A stretch of 64,000 nt of DNA from Vibrio pomeroyi (GCA_041879425.1 CP090854.1:3224001-3288000); one strand, 5' to 3'. Positions 25,334 through 36,028 are shown, counted from the first letter of the stretch. Notes: generated by a model from the sequence alone, not told the origin. Numbers and translations are program-made.

Positions 25334-25786
25334 ATGATCACTTGGCACTCAATTCCTTTCTCTGAACTTTCAACACATCAGCTTTATCAACTACTTAAAT
25401 TGCGAGTAGATGTATTTGTGGTAGAGCAAACCTGCCCTTATCCAGAGCTTGACGGTAAAGACACATTCGCTGGTGTTCATCACCTTCTTGGTTACGCAGA
25501 TGAGGAGCTAGTGGCGTGTGCTCGCTTGTTACCGCCGGGCACGAGTTATGACAACACCAGCATCGGCCGAGTGGCAACTAAGCAATCAGCAAGAGGCAAT
25601 GGCTTAGGCCACCAATTATTGAAAGAAGCATTAACACACTGTGAGTCTCTTTGGCCTGGCACGACCATCGATATTGGTGCGCAAGAGCACCTAGAAAGCT
25701 TCTATGAGAATCATGGATTCAAGACGATCTCTGAGATGTACCTGGAAGATGATATTCCGCACGTCGATATGAGATTAGAGAAGTAA
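25334..25786 (+). CDS. elaA: ElaA-like GNAT acetyltransferase
   Basis: 150 residues, a single GNAT domain. ElaA-type features: the LYQLLKLRVDVFVVEQTCPYPELDGKD opening and the acetyl-CoA loop IGRVATKQSARGNGLGHQLL (about residues 75-95), followed by GAQEHLESFYENHGF. Substrate unknown; the E. coli homologue is an uncharacterised acyltransferase. Its TAA stop shares one base with the ATG of the EamA transporter gene, so the two are co-translated. Confidence 0.85.
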   Translation: MITWHSIPFSELSTHQLYQLLKLRVDVFVVEQTCPYPELDGKDTFAGVHHLLGYADEELVACARLLPPGTSYDNTSIGRVATKQSARGNGLGHQLLKEALTHCESLWPGTTIDIGAQEHLESFYENHGFKTISEMYLEDDIPHVDMRLEK

Positions 25787-26634
25787 TGTCGAATATCACT
25801 GTCGGTATCCTATTACTGATCGCAGGTAACCTGTTTGCCTCGCTTTCGGATGTAGCCGTAAAACTATTGAATGGCGAAGTACCGCCTCTTCAATATATTT
25901 TTTTCCGACAGTTGATATCTCTGCTGATAATAACTCCACTATGGTGGCAGCAGAAAAAGGAACAACGACGCTTACAGCAAGCCAAAGTCACCTTCATACG
26001 AGGCCAGCTAATATTAATTGGCAGTGGGTGTATGGTTGTTGCGATCACTCATTTAACGTTGGCAACCGCCAACGCTGTGTTTTACGTAGCGCCTCTATTG
26101 ATGTTACCTCTTTCTATGTTTCTACTCAAAGAGCAGCCTGCACTTGGGAAGGTGATCGCTACTACCATAGGTTTCATCGGTGCGCTGATTGTCTTAAGGC
26201 CATCACAATTTCATTGGGCCGCACTTTTTGCTTTAGGCACTGCGCTTACTCTCGCCTTGTTCAATGTATTGGTACGAAAGCTCCCTAGTGAGCAATCGGT
26301 GGTCACAACGCTGTGGTGGACAACGTTGTTCTCAATTCCGGCTTCATTGATATTATGCTTCCTGTATTGGCAACCGGTATCTATCGAACACTTAGGATAC
26401 ATAGCACTCAGCGCAACACTCATCTTGAGCTATAACGGGCTTGCGGTTGCCGCCTATCAGAAAGCACACTCAAGCCAAATCGCCTTGGCAGAATATTCAG
26501 GTTTGGTGTTTGTCGCGCTAATTGGCGCCATTTGGTTCGATGAGATCCCAGATACATTAACCTTTATCGGTATCATGCTGATCATCTTGCCACTCGCCCC
26601 TTTCAAGCGACCAAAAAAAAGAGCTAATGCTTAG
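25786..26634 (+). CDS. EamA/DMT-family transporter
   Basis: 282 residues with ten hydrophobic segments in two EamA repeats (about 1-140 and 145-278), the layout of ten-helix drug/metabolite exporters. No signal peptide. The substrate cannot be inferred; RhtA-like amino acid or metabolite export is typical. Coupled to elaA by a one-base overlap. Its last codons lie inside the terminator hairpin at 26617-26641. Confidence 0.82.
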   Translation: MSNITVGILLLIAGNLFASLSDVAVKLLNGEVPPLQYIFFRQLISLLIITPLWWQQKKEQRRLQQAKVTFIRGQLILIGSGCMVVAITHLTLATANAVFYVAPLLMLPLSMFLLKEQPALGKVIATTIGFIGALIVLRPSQFHWAALFALGTALTLALFNVLVRKLPSEQSVVTTLWWTTLFSIPASLILCFLYWQPVSIEHLGYIALSATLILSYNGLAVAAYQKAHSSQIALAEYSGLVFVALIGAIWFDEIPDTLTFIGIMLIILPLAPFKRPKKRANA

Positions 26635-26641
26635 CTCTTTT
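26617..26641. terminator. Bidirectional terminator overlapping the end of the EamA gene
   Basis: Perfect 11-bp stem AAAAGAGCTAA / TTAGCTCTTTT with a TGC loop. The left arm is preceded by more A residues, so it also works on the minus strand for ytfB. The stop codon of the transporter gene is within the stem. Confidence 0.88.
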
Positions 26642-26684
26642 CTATCACGTTCTTGCTGTTGAGTTCATTACTCAAGCAAAGCAC

Positions 26685-27269
26685 TTATTTACTACGGCCA
26701 AAGCCACCATCAGACAAGCGGAAGAACATCACCGATGTGTTGCCTTTCTCTAGCTGCAAGATATCAAGTTGCCCGGTCTCTGCCAGCTTAAATCGAACGA
26801 GCTGGCCTTTACGGATCTGACTAAGTGGTTTGTCTGAGCCTTCAATACGTACCAACGCGTTCAAATCAGACAGCGGCAAATCATTGTTTCGAAAAACTTG
26901 CGCCAGAGTATCTCCTTGCTTAACAAGGTACTCTTGCCAGTTATTGTTACTCGGCTCTGATGAGTTGCTATTGGCATTTTGTTGTTCGCTCAACCCAACC
27001 GTGTTGATCTCAAGCGCAACGCGCGATGTGGTTGGGGTAGCATCTACTTTTGGTTCTGGTAGCGGCACAAAAAGTAATATTAGTACGATCGGCGAAATCA
27101 CCATCAACAGTCTTTGGTGTAATTTCGGTAATGAACCCCAAGTTTGTACCGTCGAGGCTTTCATTTTCTTTACATCGATCGAACTCAATTTCTCTTTGAC
27201 CTGATTCAGTCGATCCTTGAATTCTGCTAAGTGGTCAACTTTCTGTTTTTTCTTTTGACGACGATTCAT
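26685..27269 (-). CDS. ytfB: YtfB/OapA-like cell-envelope protein with LysM-like domain
   Basis: 194 residues. Cytoplasmic, charged N-terminus with an OapA N-terminal-type segment, a membrane helix at about 58-72 (LLMVISPIVLILLFVPL), a Ser/Asn-rich linker, then a C-terminal OapA/LysM-like domain beginning WQEYLVKQGDTLAQVFR (about 112-185). E. coli YtfB localises to the division site and binds peptidoglycan glycans; Haemophilus OapA affects colony opacity. The start chosen is the ATG at 27269. It is divergent from fklB, exactly the E. coli ytfB-fklB neighbourhood. Confidence 0.85.
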   Translation of the reverse strand: MNRRQKKKQKVDHLAEFKDRLNQVKEKLSSIDVKKMKASTVQTWGSLPKLHQRLLMVISPIVLILLFVPLPEPKVDATPTTSRVALEINTVGLSEQQNANSNSSEPSNNNWQEYLVKQGDTLAQVFRNNDLPLSDLNALVRIEGSDKPLSQIRKGQLVRFKLAETGQLDILQLEKGNTSVMFFRLSDGGFGRSK

Positions 27270-27482
27270 GCCACTGCGTCCTATACATTGAATAACTACA
27301 GTATAAAAACCAAAGTACCAACAGTATAGATCTTTCCGTCACAACAAGGCTCAAAGGGAGAAAATTGACATCCCTGTGATTTGGACGCGGTAAAGCACAA
27401 GTGATCAGGGACTAGCCGTTTCTTCACGCTGCTAATACTGGTATTCTTACCCTTTTCGTACTGACAAAAAGAGTGACTTTTC

Positions 27483-28103
27483 ATGTCTGAAGTAAAATTT
27501 GAAACTGTAGAGCAAAAAGCTAGCTACGGTATCGGTCTACAAATGGGCCAACAACTTGCTGGTTCTGGTCTTGAAGGCCTAAACGTTGACGCAATCGCTG
27601 CTGGTATCGCAACAGCTCTAGTTGGTGACATGCCAGCTATCGAAGTTGACGAAATCAACAACGCACTACAAGAGCTACACACTCGTGGTGAAGCTGCACG
27701 TCAAGAACTAGCTAAAGCTGCTGCTGCTGACGGCGAAGCTTTCCTAGCTGACAACGCTCTTCGTTCAGAAGTAACAGTTCTTGAGTCTGGTCTTCAGTAC
27801 GAAGTACTAACTGAAGGTACTGGCGAAATTCCAACTGCAGACAAGCAAGTACGTGTTCACTACCACGGCGAACTAACTGACGGTACTGTTTTCGACAGCT
27901 CTGTATCTCGCGGTCAACCAGCTGAATTCCCAGTAACTGGCGTAATTCAAGGTTGGGTACAAGCTCTACAAATGATGCCAGTTGGTTCTAAGTGGAAGCT
28001 ATACATCCCACAAGATCTAGCATACGGTGAGCGTGGCGCAGGTGCTGCAATCCCACCATTTGCTGCTCTAGTATTTGAAGTTGAACTTCTAGCTATTCTT
28101 TAA
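27483..28103 (+). CDS. fklB: FKBP-type peptidyl-prolyl cis-trans isomerase FklB (FKBP22)
   Basis: 206 residues, the same length as E. coli FklB. N-terminal dimerisation domain (about 1-85, [11 protein letters not shown]...), a charged helix, and a C-terminal FKBP domain (about 100-206) with [41 protein letters not shown] and [24 protein letters not shown]. No signal peptide, so cytoplasmic. Codon use is strongly biased (CTA, GGT, CGT, GCT), as in highly expressed genes. Divergent from ytfB, with a strong terminator downstream. Confidence 0.95.
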   Translation: MSEVKFETVEQKASYGIGLQMGQQLAGSGLEGLNVDAIAAGIATALVGDMPAIEVDEINNALQELHTRGEAARQELAKAAAADGEAFLADNALRSEVTVLESGLQYEVLTEGTGEIPTADKQVRVHYHGELTDGTVFDSSVSRGQPAEFPVTGVIQGWVQALQMMPVGSKWKLYIPQDLAYGERGAGAAIPPFAALVFEVELLAIL

Positions 28104-28162
28104 TTTTTATAAAAACCTTTAGTAAAACAAAATACTATAGGCAAATAAAATTAAAATAATGC

Positions 28163-28192
28163 AACGGCGATGTGACTACATCGCCGTTTTTC
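28163..28192 (+). terminator. Intrinsic terminator of fklB
   Basis: Perfect 11-bp stem AACGGCGATGT / ACATCGCCGTT with a GACT loop and a T-tract to 28191. It begins 60 nt after the stop. Confidence 0.93.
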
Positions 28193-28237
28193 GTTTATAG
28201 TGAAAGAGTAAATTACTTTATTACTTAAGGACGAATA

Positions 28238-28732
28238 ATGAAGAAAGTACTCATCACAGTTTTAAGCAGCCTTGCTGTTGTCTCTTGCGCTAGCACTAGC
28301 GACTCTGAACAAACCAGTTCATCATCAGATACCAACTATTCCCAACTATCACAAACTGCACTAATGGCAGCGGTGAATATGTGGTCTCAACAAAATGAAA
28401 CAACACCTCTTGCTGATACTGTTGCCGACCAAGCGTCTGTCACTAGCGATCAAGCTATTGGCGGCATTGGTTCAATGTTAGCGCTTGCACAAAACTCACT
28501 TGGTTCTACCGACAACAAAGAACTCGCTACGCTGATTCCTGGTATGTCGAGCCTTGAGTCTACTGGTCTATCATCGCTACTGAGTTCACAAGGTGCTGTT
28601 GAAAGTGCATTTTCTGGATTAGGTATGGACCCATCAATGGTTACGACATTTGCACCAATCATTCTTCAGGCATTGCAGTCACAAGGTGCAACGAGTGGCC
28701 TAATGGATTCTCTTGCAGCTATATGGCAATAA
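28238..28732 (+). CDS. DUF2780-like putative lipoprotein
   Basis: 164 residues. Signal peptide with a lipobox-like end (LAVVSC, Cys17), a Ser-rich low-complexity linker, then an alpha-helical domain rich in Gly, Ser, Leu and Met (about 45-164) of the DUF2780 type seen in Vibrio. A terminal QALQSQGATSGLMDSLAAIW block matches that family in my memory. Function unknown. A good ribosome binding site (AAGGA) precedes the ATG; a short terminator follows at 28769. Confidence 0.7.
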   Translation: MKKVLITVLSSLAVVSCASTSDSEQTSSSSDTNYSQLSQTALMAAVNMWSQQNETTPLADTVADQASVTSDQAIGGIGSMLALAQNSLGSTDNKELATLIPGMSSLESTGLSSLLSSQGAVESAFSGLGMDPSMVTTFAPIILQALQSQGATSGLMDSLAAIWQ

Positions 28733-28768
28733 CCGTTAGTTATTAATAGCTAGCTTAAGAATTTGATA

Positions 28769-28791
28769 AGGGCACTTCGGTGCTCTTTTTT
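28769..28791 (+). terminator. Intrinsic terminator of the DUF2780 gene
   Basis: Stem AGGGCAC / GTGCTCT (one G-T pair) with a stable TTCG tetraloop, followed by a run of T. It lies 37 nt after the stop codon. Confidence 0.85.
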
Positions 28792-28814
28792 GTGTGCGAA
28801 AGAAAAGTGTAGAG

Positions 28815-28925
<111 letters not shown>

Positions 28926-29011
28926 TTTTTGAGAATCATGCTAGAAAGGGCAAGTAAAAGTGCCAAACATCGTGGTGCAATTTTCATCGTGTTATCAGAT
29001 TCGATAGATAC

Positions 29012-29040
29012 AAAAAAGCCGAGCTAATGCTCGGCTTTTT
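29012..29040. terminator. Terminator of the alpha operon downstream of rplQ
   Basis: Stem AAAAAGCCGAGC / GCTCGGCTTTTT with a TAAT loop, symmetric A and T runs. It is 22 nt beyond the rplQ stop on the minus strand and ends the long ribosomal gene block. Confidence 0.93.
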
Positions 29041-29061
29041 GTATTAAGAATCTAGTATAGA

Positions 29062-29442
29062 TTACTCAGCAGCTTCTTCAGCAGCTGGGCGGTCTACAAG
29101 CTCAATGTAAGCCATTGGAGCTTTATCACCAGTACGGAAACCACATTTAAGAATGCGAGTGTAACCACCTTGGCGAGCCGCAAAACGCGGGCCTAGTTCA
29201 TTAAATAGTTTTGCTACAACTTCGTTATCACGAGTGCGAGCAAATGCAAGACGACGGTTAGCAACACTGTCTGTCTTAGCTAGGGTAATCAATGGCTCAA
29301 TTACGCGACGTAGTTCTTTTGCTTTTGGCACGGTAGTTTTGATAACTTCGTGACGAACAAGAGAGCTAGCCATGTTGCTGAACATCGCTTTGCGATGACT
29401 GCTGTTGCGGTTGAGTTGACGACCACTTTTACGATGGCGCAT
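29062..29442 (-). CDS. rplQ: 50S ribosomal protein L17
   Basis: 126 residues. Begins [21 protein letters not shown], the invariant L17 start, with the conserved [14 protein letters not shown] core. The acidic C-terminal tail (PAAEEAAE) is common in this group. It is the last gene of the alpha operon (rpsM-rpsK-rpsD-rpoA-rplQ), 24 nt after rpoA, followed by a terminator. Confidence 0.98.
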   Translation of the reverse strand: MRHRKSGRQLNRNSSHRKAMFSNMASSLVRHEVIKTTVPKAKELRRVIEPLITLAKTDSVANRRLAFARTRDNEVVAKLFNELGPRFAARQGGYTRILKCGFRTGDKAPMAYIELVDRPAAEEAAE

Positions 29443-29466
29443 GACCTAATCCTTCTAACTTTTCGA

Positions 29467-30459
29467 TTAATCTTCAGCGATTGACGCTGGTGGCCAGTTT
29501 TCTAGACGCATGCCTAGAGAAAGACCACGTGAAGCAAGCACATCTTTAATCTCTGTAAGAGATTTCTTACCAAGGTTTGGCGTTTTAAGTAGCTCAACCT
29601 CAGTGCGCTGTACAAGATCACCGATGTAGTGAATCGCTTCTGCTTTCAAACAGTTAGCAGAGCGAACTGTTAGTTCAAGATCGTCTACAGGACGTAGTAG
29701 GATAGGATCGAATTCTGGCTTCTCTTCCTTCTCCTCAGGTACACGTACATCACGAAGATCTACGAACGCATCCAGTTGTTCAGCTAGAATAGTAGCTGCA
29801 CGACGGATTGCTTCCTCAGGTTCTAGAGTACCGTTCGTTTCCATATCGATAACAAGCTTGTCTAAGTCAGTACGTTGTTCTACACGTGCCGCTTCTACAG
29901 CGTAAGCGATTTTATCAACCGGGCTGTAAGTAGCGTCAACTAGTAGACGACCGATTGGACGCTCATCTTCTTCAGTATGGATACGAGCTGAAGCTGGAAC
30001 GTAACCACGACCACGTTCTACTTTGATACGCATAGCGATCTCAGCGTTGTCATCCGTTAGGTGACAAATTACGTGCTCAGGGTTAGCGATCTCTACATCA
30101 CCATCGTGGGTGATGTCACCTGCAACAACAGGGCCTGAGCCTGATTTGTTCAGTGTAATAAACACTTCATCTTTGCCTTCAGCAACGCGTACAGCTAAAC
30201 CTTTAAGGTTTAGAAGGATTTCCAGGATATCTTCCTGAACGCCTTCTTTAGTGCTGTATTCGTGTAGCACACCTTCAATTTCAACTTCTGTTACGGCACA
30301 ACCCGGCATAGAAGATAGAAGAATGCGGCGAAGAGCATTACCTAGAGTGTGGCCGAAACCGCGCTCTAATGGCTCAAGAGTTACTTTCGCGTGTGTCGTA
30401 TTGATCTGTTCAATGTCAACAAGACGCGGCTTAAGAAATTCTGTTACAGAACCCTGCAT
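29467..30459 (-). CDS. rpoA: DNA-directed RNA polymerase subunit alpha
   Basis: 330 residues, one more than E. coli. N-terminal assembly domain ([33 protein letters not shown]) for dimerisation and contacts to beta and beta', linker at about 235-250, and C-terminal domain (about 250-325) with the DNA/UP-element and activator surface, including NCLKAE and [10 protein letters not shown]. It sits between rpsD and rplQ as in enterics, so its output is co-controlled with ribosomal proteins through the S4-responsive alpha leader. Confidence 0.99.
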   Translation of the reverse strand: MQGSVTEFLKPRLVDIEQINTTHAKVTLEPLERGFGHTLGNALRRILLSSMPGCAVTEVEIEGVLHEYSTKEGVQEDILEILLNLKGLAVRVAEGKDEVFITLNKSGSGPVVAGDITHDGDVEIANPEHVICHLTDDNAEIAMRIKVERGRGYVPASARIHTEEDERPIGRLLVDATYSPVDKIAYAVEAARVEQRTDLDKLVIDMETNGTLEPEEAIRRAATILAEQLDAFVDLRDVRVPEEKEEKPEFDPILLRPVDDLELTVRSANCLKAEAIHYIGDLVQRTEVELLKTPNLGKKSLTEIKDVLASRGLSLGMRLENWPPASIAED

Positions 30460-30481
30460 TGTGTCCTCTCTTTTTTTAACC

Positions 30482-31102
30482 TTACTTAGAGTAAAGTTCG
30501 ACGATCAAGTGTTCATTGATGTCAGCTGATAGGTCAGAACGCTCAGGCATACGCTTGAATGTACCTTCCATTTTGCCAGCATCTACTTCAATCCAAGTTG
30601 GCTTTTCACGTTGTTCAGCGACTTCTAGAGCCGCTTTAATACGAGATTGCTGTTTAGCTTTCTCGCGGATAGAAACAACGTCGTTTGCCGCTACTTTGAA
30701 AGAAGGAACGTTTACAACTTTACCGTTAACTAGGATAGACTTGTGGCTAACTAGTTGACGAGATTCAGCACGAGTAGCGCCAAAGCCCATACGGTAAACT
30801 ACGTTATCAAGACGACCTTCAAGAAGCTGAAGCAGGTTTGCACCCGTGTTGCCTTTAAGACGTGCAGCTTCTTTGTAGTAGTTGCGGAATTGTTTTTCTA
30901 GAACGCCGTAGATACGACGAACTTTTTGCTTCTCACGAAGCTGAACGCCATACTCAGATAGACGACCGCGACGAGCGCCGTGTACACCTGGTGCGTTATC
31001 AATTTTACACTTGGTATCGATCGCACGGACACCAGACTTAAGGAATAAGTCAGTACCTTCGCGACGGCTAAGCTTCAGCTTAGGACCCAAATATCTTGCC
31101 AT
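30482..31102 (-). CDS. rpsD: 30S ribosomal protein S4
   Basis: 206 residues, E. coli length. Starts [21 protein letters not shown] and contains the S4 RNA-binding domain [24 protein letters not shown]. The four-cysteine zinc form is absent, only one Cys (TKCKID) being present. S4 starts 16S rRNA assembly and, in enterics, represses its own operon by binding the leader; the matching leader is seen at 31900-31995. Confidence 0.99.
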   Translation of the reverse strand: MARYLGPKLKLSRREGTDLFLKSGVRAIDTKCKIDNAPGVHGARRGRLSEYGVQLREKQKVRRIYGVLEKQFRNYYKEAARLKGNTGANLLQLLEGRLDNVVYRMGFGATRAESRQLVSHKSILVNGKVVNVPSFKVAANDVVSIREKAKQQSRIKAALEVAEQREKPTWIEVDAGKMEGTFKRMPERSDLSADINEHLIVELYSK

Positions 31103-31133
31103 GATCTTTCTCCAATATTCCTAGAAACGAAAC

Positions 31134-31529
<396 letters not shown>

Positions 31530-31542
31530 CTACCTTATCCGA

Positions 31543-31899
31543 CTATTTCTTGATCGGCTTGCGCGGACCCTTACGGGTGCGAGCGTTGGTTTTAGTACGC
31601 TGTCCACGTAGTGGTAGACTGCGACGATGACGAAGACCGCGGTAACAGCCAAGGTCCATAAGACGCTTGATGTTCATCGATACTTCACGACGTAGATCAC
31701 CTTCTACAGTGTACTTAGCTACACCATCACGCAGTTGATCGATCTGCTCTTCAGTTAGTTCACTGATCTTAGCATCTTCAGCAATACCCACTTCAGCTAG
31801 AATAGCTTGAGAGCGAGTTTTACCGATACCGTAGATTGCAGTAAGTGCAATTACAGAATGCTTATGATCAGGAATGTTAATGCCGGCTATACGGGCCAT
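31543..31899 (-). CDS. rpsM: 30S ribosomal protein S13
   Basis: 118 residues, E. coli length. [20 protein letters not shown] start, [16 protein letters not shown] core and GPRKPIKK end. S13 sits in the 30S head and contacts P-site tRNA and the bridge to L5. First gene of the alpha operon; its GGAGTGAATA ribosome binding site is part of the S4-responsive leader structure. Confidence 0.99.
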   Translation of the reverse strand: MARIAGINIPDHKHSVIALTAIYGIGKTRSQAILAEVGIAEDAKISELTEEQIDQLRDGVAKYTVEGDLRREVSMNIKRLMDLGCYRGLRHRRSLPLRGQRTKTNARTRKGPRKPIKK

Positions 31900-31995
31900 T
31901 ATTCACTCCTAAGGGGTTCATAAAAGAATTATCCGCAGCAAAGCCCGTTATGGATACGCTGCGGCATACTACTTCTTTTGCACGCAAAAGGTAGG
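31900..31995 (-). ncRNA. Alpha operon mRNA leader with S4-binding pseudoknot (alpha_RBS type)
   Basis: The leader between the promoter and rpsM carries CCGCAGC / GCTGCGG arms (31933-31939 and 31958-31964) enclosing ATAACGGGCTTT, and then GGATAATTC and AGGAGTGAATAATG. The ACGGGCTTT loop and the GGAGTG start region match the E. coli alpha leader as I remember it. In E. coli S4 binds this pseudoknot and traps the ribosome. The structural match is seen; regulation is by homology. Confidence 0.8.
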
Positions 31996-32001
31996 CCGAG
32001 G

Positions 32002-32030
32002 AATATACTCGACTCTACCTTGTATTTCAA
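32002..32030 (-). promoter_or_regulatory. Promoter of the alpha operon
   Basis: On the minus strand, TTGAAA (32030-32025), 17 nt, then TATATT (32007-32002). It lies between rpmJ and rpsM and would start transcription near 31995, just before the S4 leader. Read-through from the spc operon is also likely. Confidence 0.8.
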
Positions 32031-32047
32031 GTAAAAATTTCTGCTAA

Positions 32048-32161
32048 TTAGCCTTGGCGTTGCTTATGCTTTGGCTCACTGCAAATCACGCGAACGACAC
32101 CGTTACGCTTGATAACTTTACAGTTACGGCAGATTTTTTTAACGGAAGCACGAACTTTCAT
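32048..32161 (-). CDS. rpmJ: 50S ribosomal protein L36 (zinc-binding form)
   Basis: 37 residues, starting [19 protein letters not shown] and ending [10 protein letters not shown]. The Cys11, Cys14, Cys27 and His32 zinc ribbon is intact, so this is the C+ paralogue. It lies between secY and the alpha operon promoter, as in E. coli, and is the last gene of the spc operon. AACGGAG-type sequence upstream provides the ribosome binding site. Zinc-independent paralogues elsewhere are usually Zur-controlled. Confidence 0.98.
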
Positions 32162-32202
32162 TGCTAAACTCCGTAAATGGAATCGAAATTGCTACCACCG
32201 AA

Positions 32203-33537
32203 TTAACGGCCGTAACCCTTCAGATTCGCTTTCTTTAACACAGAATCATACTGTTGTGACATCAGATGAGTCTGTACCTGTGCCATGAAATCCATGATAA
32301 CTACCACTACGATTAGTAGTGATGTGCCGCCGAAGTAGAAACGAACGTTCCACGCGACCATCATGAACTCAGGAATCAGACATATAAAAGTAATGTATAG
32401 AGCACCCGCAAGGGTTAGTCTAGTCATCACTTTATCGATATATTTCGCTGTCTGCTCACCTGGGCGGATACCGGGTACGAATGCACCAGACTTCTTCAAG
32501 TTATCAGCTGTTTCACGTGGGTTAAACACCAACGCTGTATAGAAGAAACAGAAGAAGATTATAGCTGCTGCATAAAGCATTACATACAAAGGCTGACCTG
32601 GGCTAAGAGCTAATGACACGTCAGTTAACCAACCGAACGCGCTGCTTTCACCATTTTGACCAAACCACTGTGCTAATGTTCCTGGGAACAAAATAATACT
32701 TGATGCGAAAATCGCTGGAATAACACCTGCCATATTAATCTTAAGAGGCAAGTGAGAGCTTTGTGCTGCAAAAACCTTACGACCTTGTTGACGTTTCGCA
32801 TAGTTAACGACGATACGACGTTGACCACGTTCCATGAAAACTACGAAGTAGATAACAGCAAAAGACAATACAGCAATCAACAGCAGAAGAAGCACATGCA
32901 ATTCACCTTGACGCGCTTGCTCGATTGTTTGACCGATTGCAGAAGGCAATCCAGCAACAATACCTGCAAAAATCAGAATGGAAATACCATTACCGATTCC
33001 TCGCTCAGTGATTTGTTCACCTAACCACATTAAGAACATGGTACCAGTTACTAAACTCACGGTAGCAATAAGCGTAAACATGGTTTGGTTGATAACAACC
33101 AGATTGTCGACCATGTTTGGTAAGCCTGTTGCGATACCAATAGCTTGGAATGTTGCAAGTACAAGCGTGCCGTAGCGTGTATATTGGCTTATCTTACGAC
33201 GGCCTGCTTCACCCTCTTTCTTGAGTTCCGCTAACGCTGGATGAACTACAGTTAACAATTGGACTACGATCGATGCCGAAATGTACGGCATGATACCCAA
33301 TGCTAATATAGATGCACGCTCAAGAGCACCACCGGAGAACATGTTAAACATTTCAACGATGGTACCTTTTTGCTGATCGAACAAATCGGCAAGTACAGCT
33401 GCGTCAATACCAGGGATCGGCACAAAAGAGCCGGCTCGGAATACTAAAAGTGCACCAATTACGAATAATAAGCGCGACTTTAGTTCACTTAAGCCGCTCT
33501 GAGCACTACGAAAATCTTGTCCTGGTTTCTTAGCCAT
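32203..33537 (-). CDS. secY: Protein translocase subunit SecY
   Basis: 444 residues with ten membrane helices, forming the channel of the SecYEG translocon. It starts [25 protein letters not shown] and has [13 protein letters not shown], the plug region after helix 1, and the conserved cytosolic loops ([40 protein letters not shown]). Encoded between rplO and rpmJ in the spc operon, as in E. coli (443 residues). Confidence 0.99.
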   Translation of the reverse strand: MAKKPGQDFRSAQSGLSELKSRLLFVIGALLVFRAGSFVPIPGIDAAVLADLFDQQKGTIVEMFNMFSGGALERASILALGIMPYISASIVVQLLTVVHPALAELKKEGEAGRRKISQYTRYGTLVLATFQAIGIATGLPNMVDNLVVINQTMFTLIATVSLVTGTMFLMWLGEQITERGIGNGISILIFAGIVAGLPSAIGQTIEQARQGELHVLLLLLIAVLSFAVIYFVVFMERGQRRIVVNYAKRQQGRKVFAAQSSHLPLKINMAGVIPAIFASSIILFPGTLAQWFGQNGESSAFGWLTDVSLALSPGQPLYVMLYAAAIIFFCFFYTALVFNPRETADNLKKSGAFVPGIRPGEQTAKYIDKVMTRLTLAGALYITFICLIPEFMMVAWNVRFYFGGTSLLIVVVVIMDFMAQVQTHLMSQQYDSVLKKANLKGYGR

Positions 33538-33557
33538 CTGTACCTCGTTCCTCGAGA

Positions 33558-33992
33558 TTATTCCTCGATTTTACCGCCTGCAGCTTCGATTGCAGCTTTA
33601 GCGCCTTTAGTCACGCGTAGACCTTTAACAGTCACAGCTTTGCTTAGGTCACCAGAAAGAACGATCTTAACGAATTCGATGTTCTTAGTGATAACGTTAG
33701 CAGCTTTAAGGCTGTTAAGATCAACTACGTCACCTGTTACTTTCGCTAGCTCAGCTAGACGAACTTCAGCAGACACTAGGCTCTTACGAGAAGTGAAACC
33801 GAATTTAGGTAGACGTTGTTTTAGAGGCATTTGACCGCCTTCAAAACCTGGACGAACAGAGCCGCCAGAACGTGACTTTTGACCTTTGTGACCGCGGCCA
33901 CCTGTTTTACCAAGGCCAGAACCGATACCACGACCTACACGCTTCTTAGAAGGTTTAGAGCCAGCAGCCGGTGATAGAGTATTCAAACGCAT
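33558..33992 (-). CDS. rplO: 50S ribosomal protein L15
   Basis: 144 residues. [22 protein letters not shown] start, the long basic [17 protein letters not shown] extension that threads into 23S rRNA, and the C-terminal globular part ending [12 protein letters not shown]. It follows rpmD by 5 nt and precedes secY. Confidence 0.99.
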   Translation of the reverse strand: MRLNTLSPAAGSKPSKKRVGRGIGSGLGKTGGRGHKGQKSRSGGSVRPGFEGGQMPLKQRLPKFGFTSRKSLVSAEVRLAELAKVTGDVVDLNSLKAANVITKNIEFVKIVLSGDLSKAVTVKGLRVTKGAKAAIEAAGGKIEE

Positions 33993-33997
33993 TCTGA

Positions 33998-34174
33998 TTA
34001 CTCCTCAATCTTAACCATGTAGTAAACCTTGTTGATCATACCGCGTACGCACGGAGTATCTTCAAGTTCTACTGTATGGTTGATGCGACGAAGACCTAGA
34101 CCTTTAAGACACGCTTTGTGCTTAGGTAGGCGACCAATTGAGCTTTTAGTTTGAGTTACTTTAATAGTTGCCAT
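33998..34174 (-). CDS. rpmD: 50S ribosomal protein L30
   Basis: 58 residues starting [20 protein letters not shown], with the L30 motif [27 protein letters not shown] longer frame opening at 34201 would add nine residues inside rpsE and is not chosen, since the family starts at MATIK and an AGTAAGCAC-type spacing precedes it. Located between rpsE and rplO. Confidence 0.97.
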   Translation of the reverse strand: MATIKVTQTKSSIGRLPKHKACLKGLGLRRINHTVELEDTPCVRGMINKVYYMVKIEE

Positions 34175-34181
34175 CGTGTGC

Positions 34182-34682
34182 TTACTCCGAAATAGATTCA
34201 ACAGTTAGACCACGTTTAGCAGCAACCATTTCTGGTGACTTAACGTCTACTAGAGCACCAATCGTTGCACGAACGATGTTGATCGGGTTCGTTGAACCGT
34301 ATGCTTTAGAAAGTACGTTATGTACGCCCGCAACTTCAAGTACAGCACGCATTGCACCACCGGCAATAACACCTGTACCTTCTGCAGCTGGCTGCATGTA
34401 AACTTTAGAGCCCGAATGACGACCTTTCACCGGGTGGTGAAGAGTGCCTTCGTTTAGCGATACTGTAACCATGTTACGGCGCGCTTTTTCCATTGCTTTT
34501 TGAATCGCAGCAGGTACTTCACGAGCTTTGCCGTAACCGAAACCTACGCGACCGTTACCGTCACCAACTACTGTTAGTGCAGTAAAGCTCATGATTCGAC
34601 CACCTTTAACCGTCTTAGATACACGGTTAACAGCGATCAGCTTTTCTTGCAAATCATTAGCTTGTTGTTGTTCTTTAGCCAT
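34182..34682 (-). CDS. rpsE: 30S ribosomal protein S5
   Basis: 166 residues. Double-stranded RNA-binding fold at about 10-75, with [36 protein letters not shown] (fidelity-associated loop), and a second domain ending with the [10 protein letters not shown] tail. Contributes to decoding accuracy. Follows rplR by 14 nt in the spc operon. Confidence 0.99.
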   Translation of the reverse strand: MAKEQQQANDLQEKLIAVNRVSKTVKGGRIMSFTALTVVGDGNGRVGFGYGKAREVPAAIQKAMEKARRNMVTVSLNEGTLHHPVKGRHSGSKVYMQPAAEGTGVIAGGAMRAVLEVAGVHNVLSKAYGSTNPINIVRATIGALVDVKSPEMVAAKRGLTVESISE

Positions 34683-34696
34683 CTTCCAACCCTACC

Positions 34697-35050
34697 TTAG
34701 AATTTCAGACCAGCTTCGCGAGCAGATTCTGCTAGCGCCGCTACTCGACCGTGGTATTGGAAACCAGAACGATCAAATGCAACTGAAGCTACGCCTTTTT
34801 CAAGAGCGCGCTCAGCAACAGCTTTACCAACTGCTTTAGCTGCATCAACGTTACCAGTGTTCTTAACTTGCTCACGGATCGCTTTTTCTACAGTAGAAGC
34901 AGCTGCGATAACCTCAGAGCCGTTTGCCGCGATAACTTGTGCGTAAACATGGCGAGGAGTACGGTGTACTACCAGGCGAGTTGCACCAAGTTCTGCAATC
35001 TTACGACGTGCACGTGTAGCACGACGGATGCGAGATGCTTTCTTATCCAT
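34697..35050 (-). CDS. rplR: 50S ribosomal protein L18
   Basis: 117 residues, E. coli length. [40 protein letters not shown] start; the C-terminal [26 protein letters not shown] is the 5S rRNA-binding hallmark. Lies 9 nt after rplF. Confidence 0.99.
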   Translation of the reverse strand: MDKKASRIRRATRARRKIAELGATRLVVHRTPRHVYAQVIAANGSEVIAAASTVEKAIREQVKNTGNVDAAKAVGKAVAERALEKGVASVAFDRSGFQYHGRVAALAESAREAGLKF

Positions 35051-35059
35051 AGTGATACC

Positions 35060-35593
35060 TTACTTCTTCTTAGCTTCTTTAGTACGCACATTTTCATCTG
35101 CGTAACGAACACCTTTGCCTTTGTAAGGCTCAGGAGCACGGTAAGAACGAATGTCAGCCGCAACTTGACCTACTACTTGCTTATCGCAACCAGTAATGAT
35201 GATCTCAGTTTGGCTAGGGCACTCAGCTTTAATACCTTCAGGTAGAGCGTGCTCTACTGGGTGAGAAAAGCCAAGAGTTAGAGCTACAGAGTTGCCTTTC
35301 ATAGCAGCACGGTAACCAACACCCTTAAGAGTTAGCTTCTTAGTGAAGCCCTCAGTAACACCCACAACCATGTTATTAACTAGAGCGCGAGCTGTACCAG
35401 CTTGTGCCCATGCGTTAGTAACGCCTTCTTTCGGACCGAAAGTTAGCTTGGTTTCTTCCTGTGCAATAACTACGGCGCTGTTAAGAACGCGAGTAAGCTC
35501 ACCTTTGCTACCTTTTACAGTAACTTCTTGGCCGTTTAGTTTCACCTCTACGCCAGCTGGAATAGCGACAGGTGCTTTAGCAACACGAGACAT
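35060..35593 (-). CDS. rplF: 50S ribosomal protein L6
   Basis: 177 residues, E. coli length. Two tandem L6 domains, with the second ending in [18 protein letters not shown], the conserved 23S rRNA-contacting loop near the sarcin-ricin region, and a lysine-rich tail. Between rpsH and rplR. Confidence 0.99.
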   Translation of the reverse strand: MSRVAKAPVAIPAGVEVKLNGQEVTVKGSKGELTRVLNSAVVIAQEETKLTFGPKEGVTNAWAQAGTARALVNNMVVGVTEGFTKKLTLKGVGYRAAMKGNSVALTLGFSHPVEHALPEGIKAECPSQTEIIITGCDKQVVGQVAADIRSYRAPEPYKGKGVRYADENVRTKEAKKK

Positions 35594-35606
35594 AATCTAC
35601 TCCTTA

Positions 35607-35999
35607 TTAAGCTACGTAACAGATGATTTCACCGCCAAGACCTGCTTTACGAGCAGCACGGTCAGACATCAGACCCTTGGAAGTAGAAACAACTGCAATA
35701 CCAAGACCACCCATCACTGTAGGTAAAGAGTCTTTATTTTTATAAACTCTTAGACCAGGACGTGATACGCGCTTGATTTGCTCGATTACAGGTTTAGCTT
35801 GGAAGTACTTAAGAGTAACTTCTAGCTCAGGTTTTGCTTCGCTGTTTACAGCGAAGTCTACGATGTAACCTTCAGCTTTAAGTAATGCAGCAATTGCAAC
35901 TTTAAGCTTTGAAGAAGGCATTTTTACAGCAACTTTGTTTGCTGCCTGACCGTTACGAACGCGGGTCAGCATATCCGAAATCGGATCTTGCATGCTCAT
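35607..35999 (-). CDS. rpsH: 30S ribosomal protein S8
   Basis: 130 residues, E. coli length. [20 protein letters not shown] start and the C-terminal [26 protein letters not shown] with the conserved rRNA-binding serines. In enterics S8 also represses the spc operon by binding near the rplE start; the equivalent target would be in the 24-nt rplX-rplE gap and the first rplE codons. Confidence 0.99.
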   Translation of the reverse strand: MSMQDPISDMLTRVRNGQAANKVAVKMPSSKLKVAIAALLKAEGYIVDFAVNSEAKPELEVTLKYFQAKPVIEQIKRVSRPGLRVYKNKDSLPTVMGGLGIAVVSTSKGLMSDRAARKAGLGGEIICYVA

Positions 36000-36028
36000 A
36001 AGATTTACTCCAAATGATTAAGTGGCAA

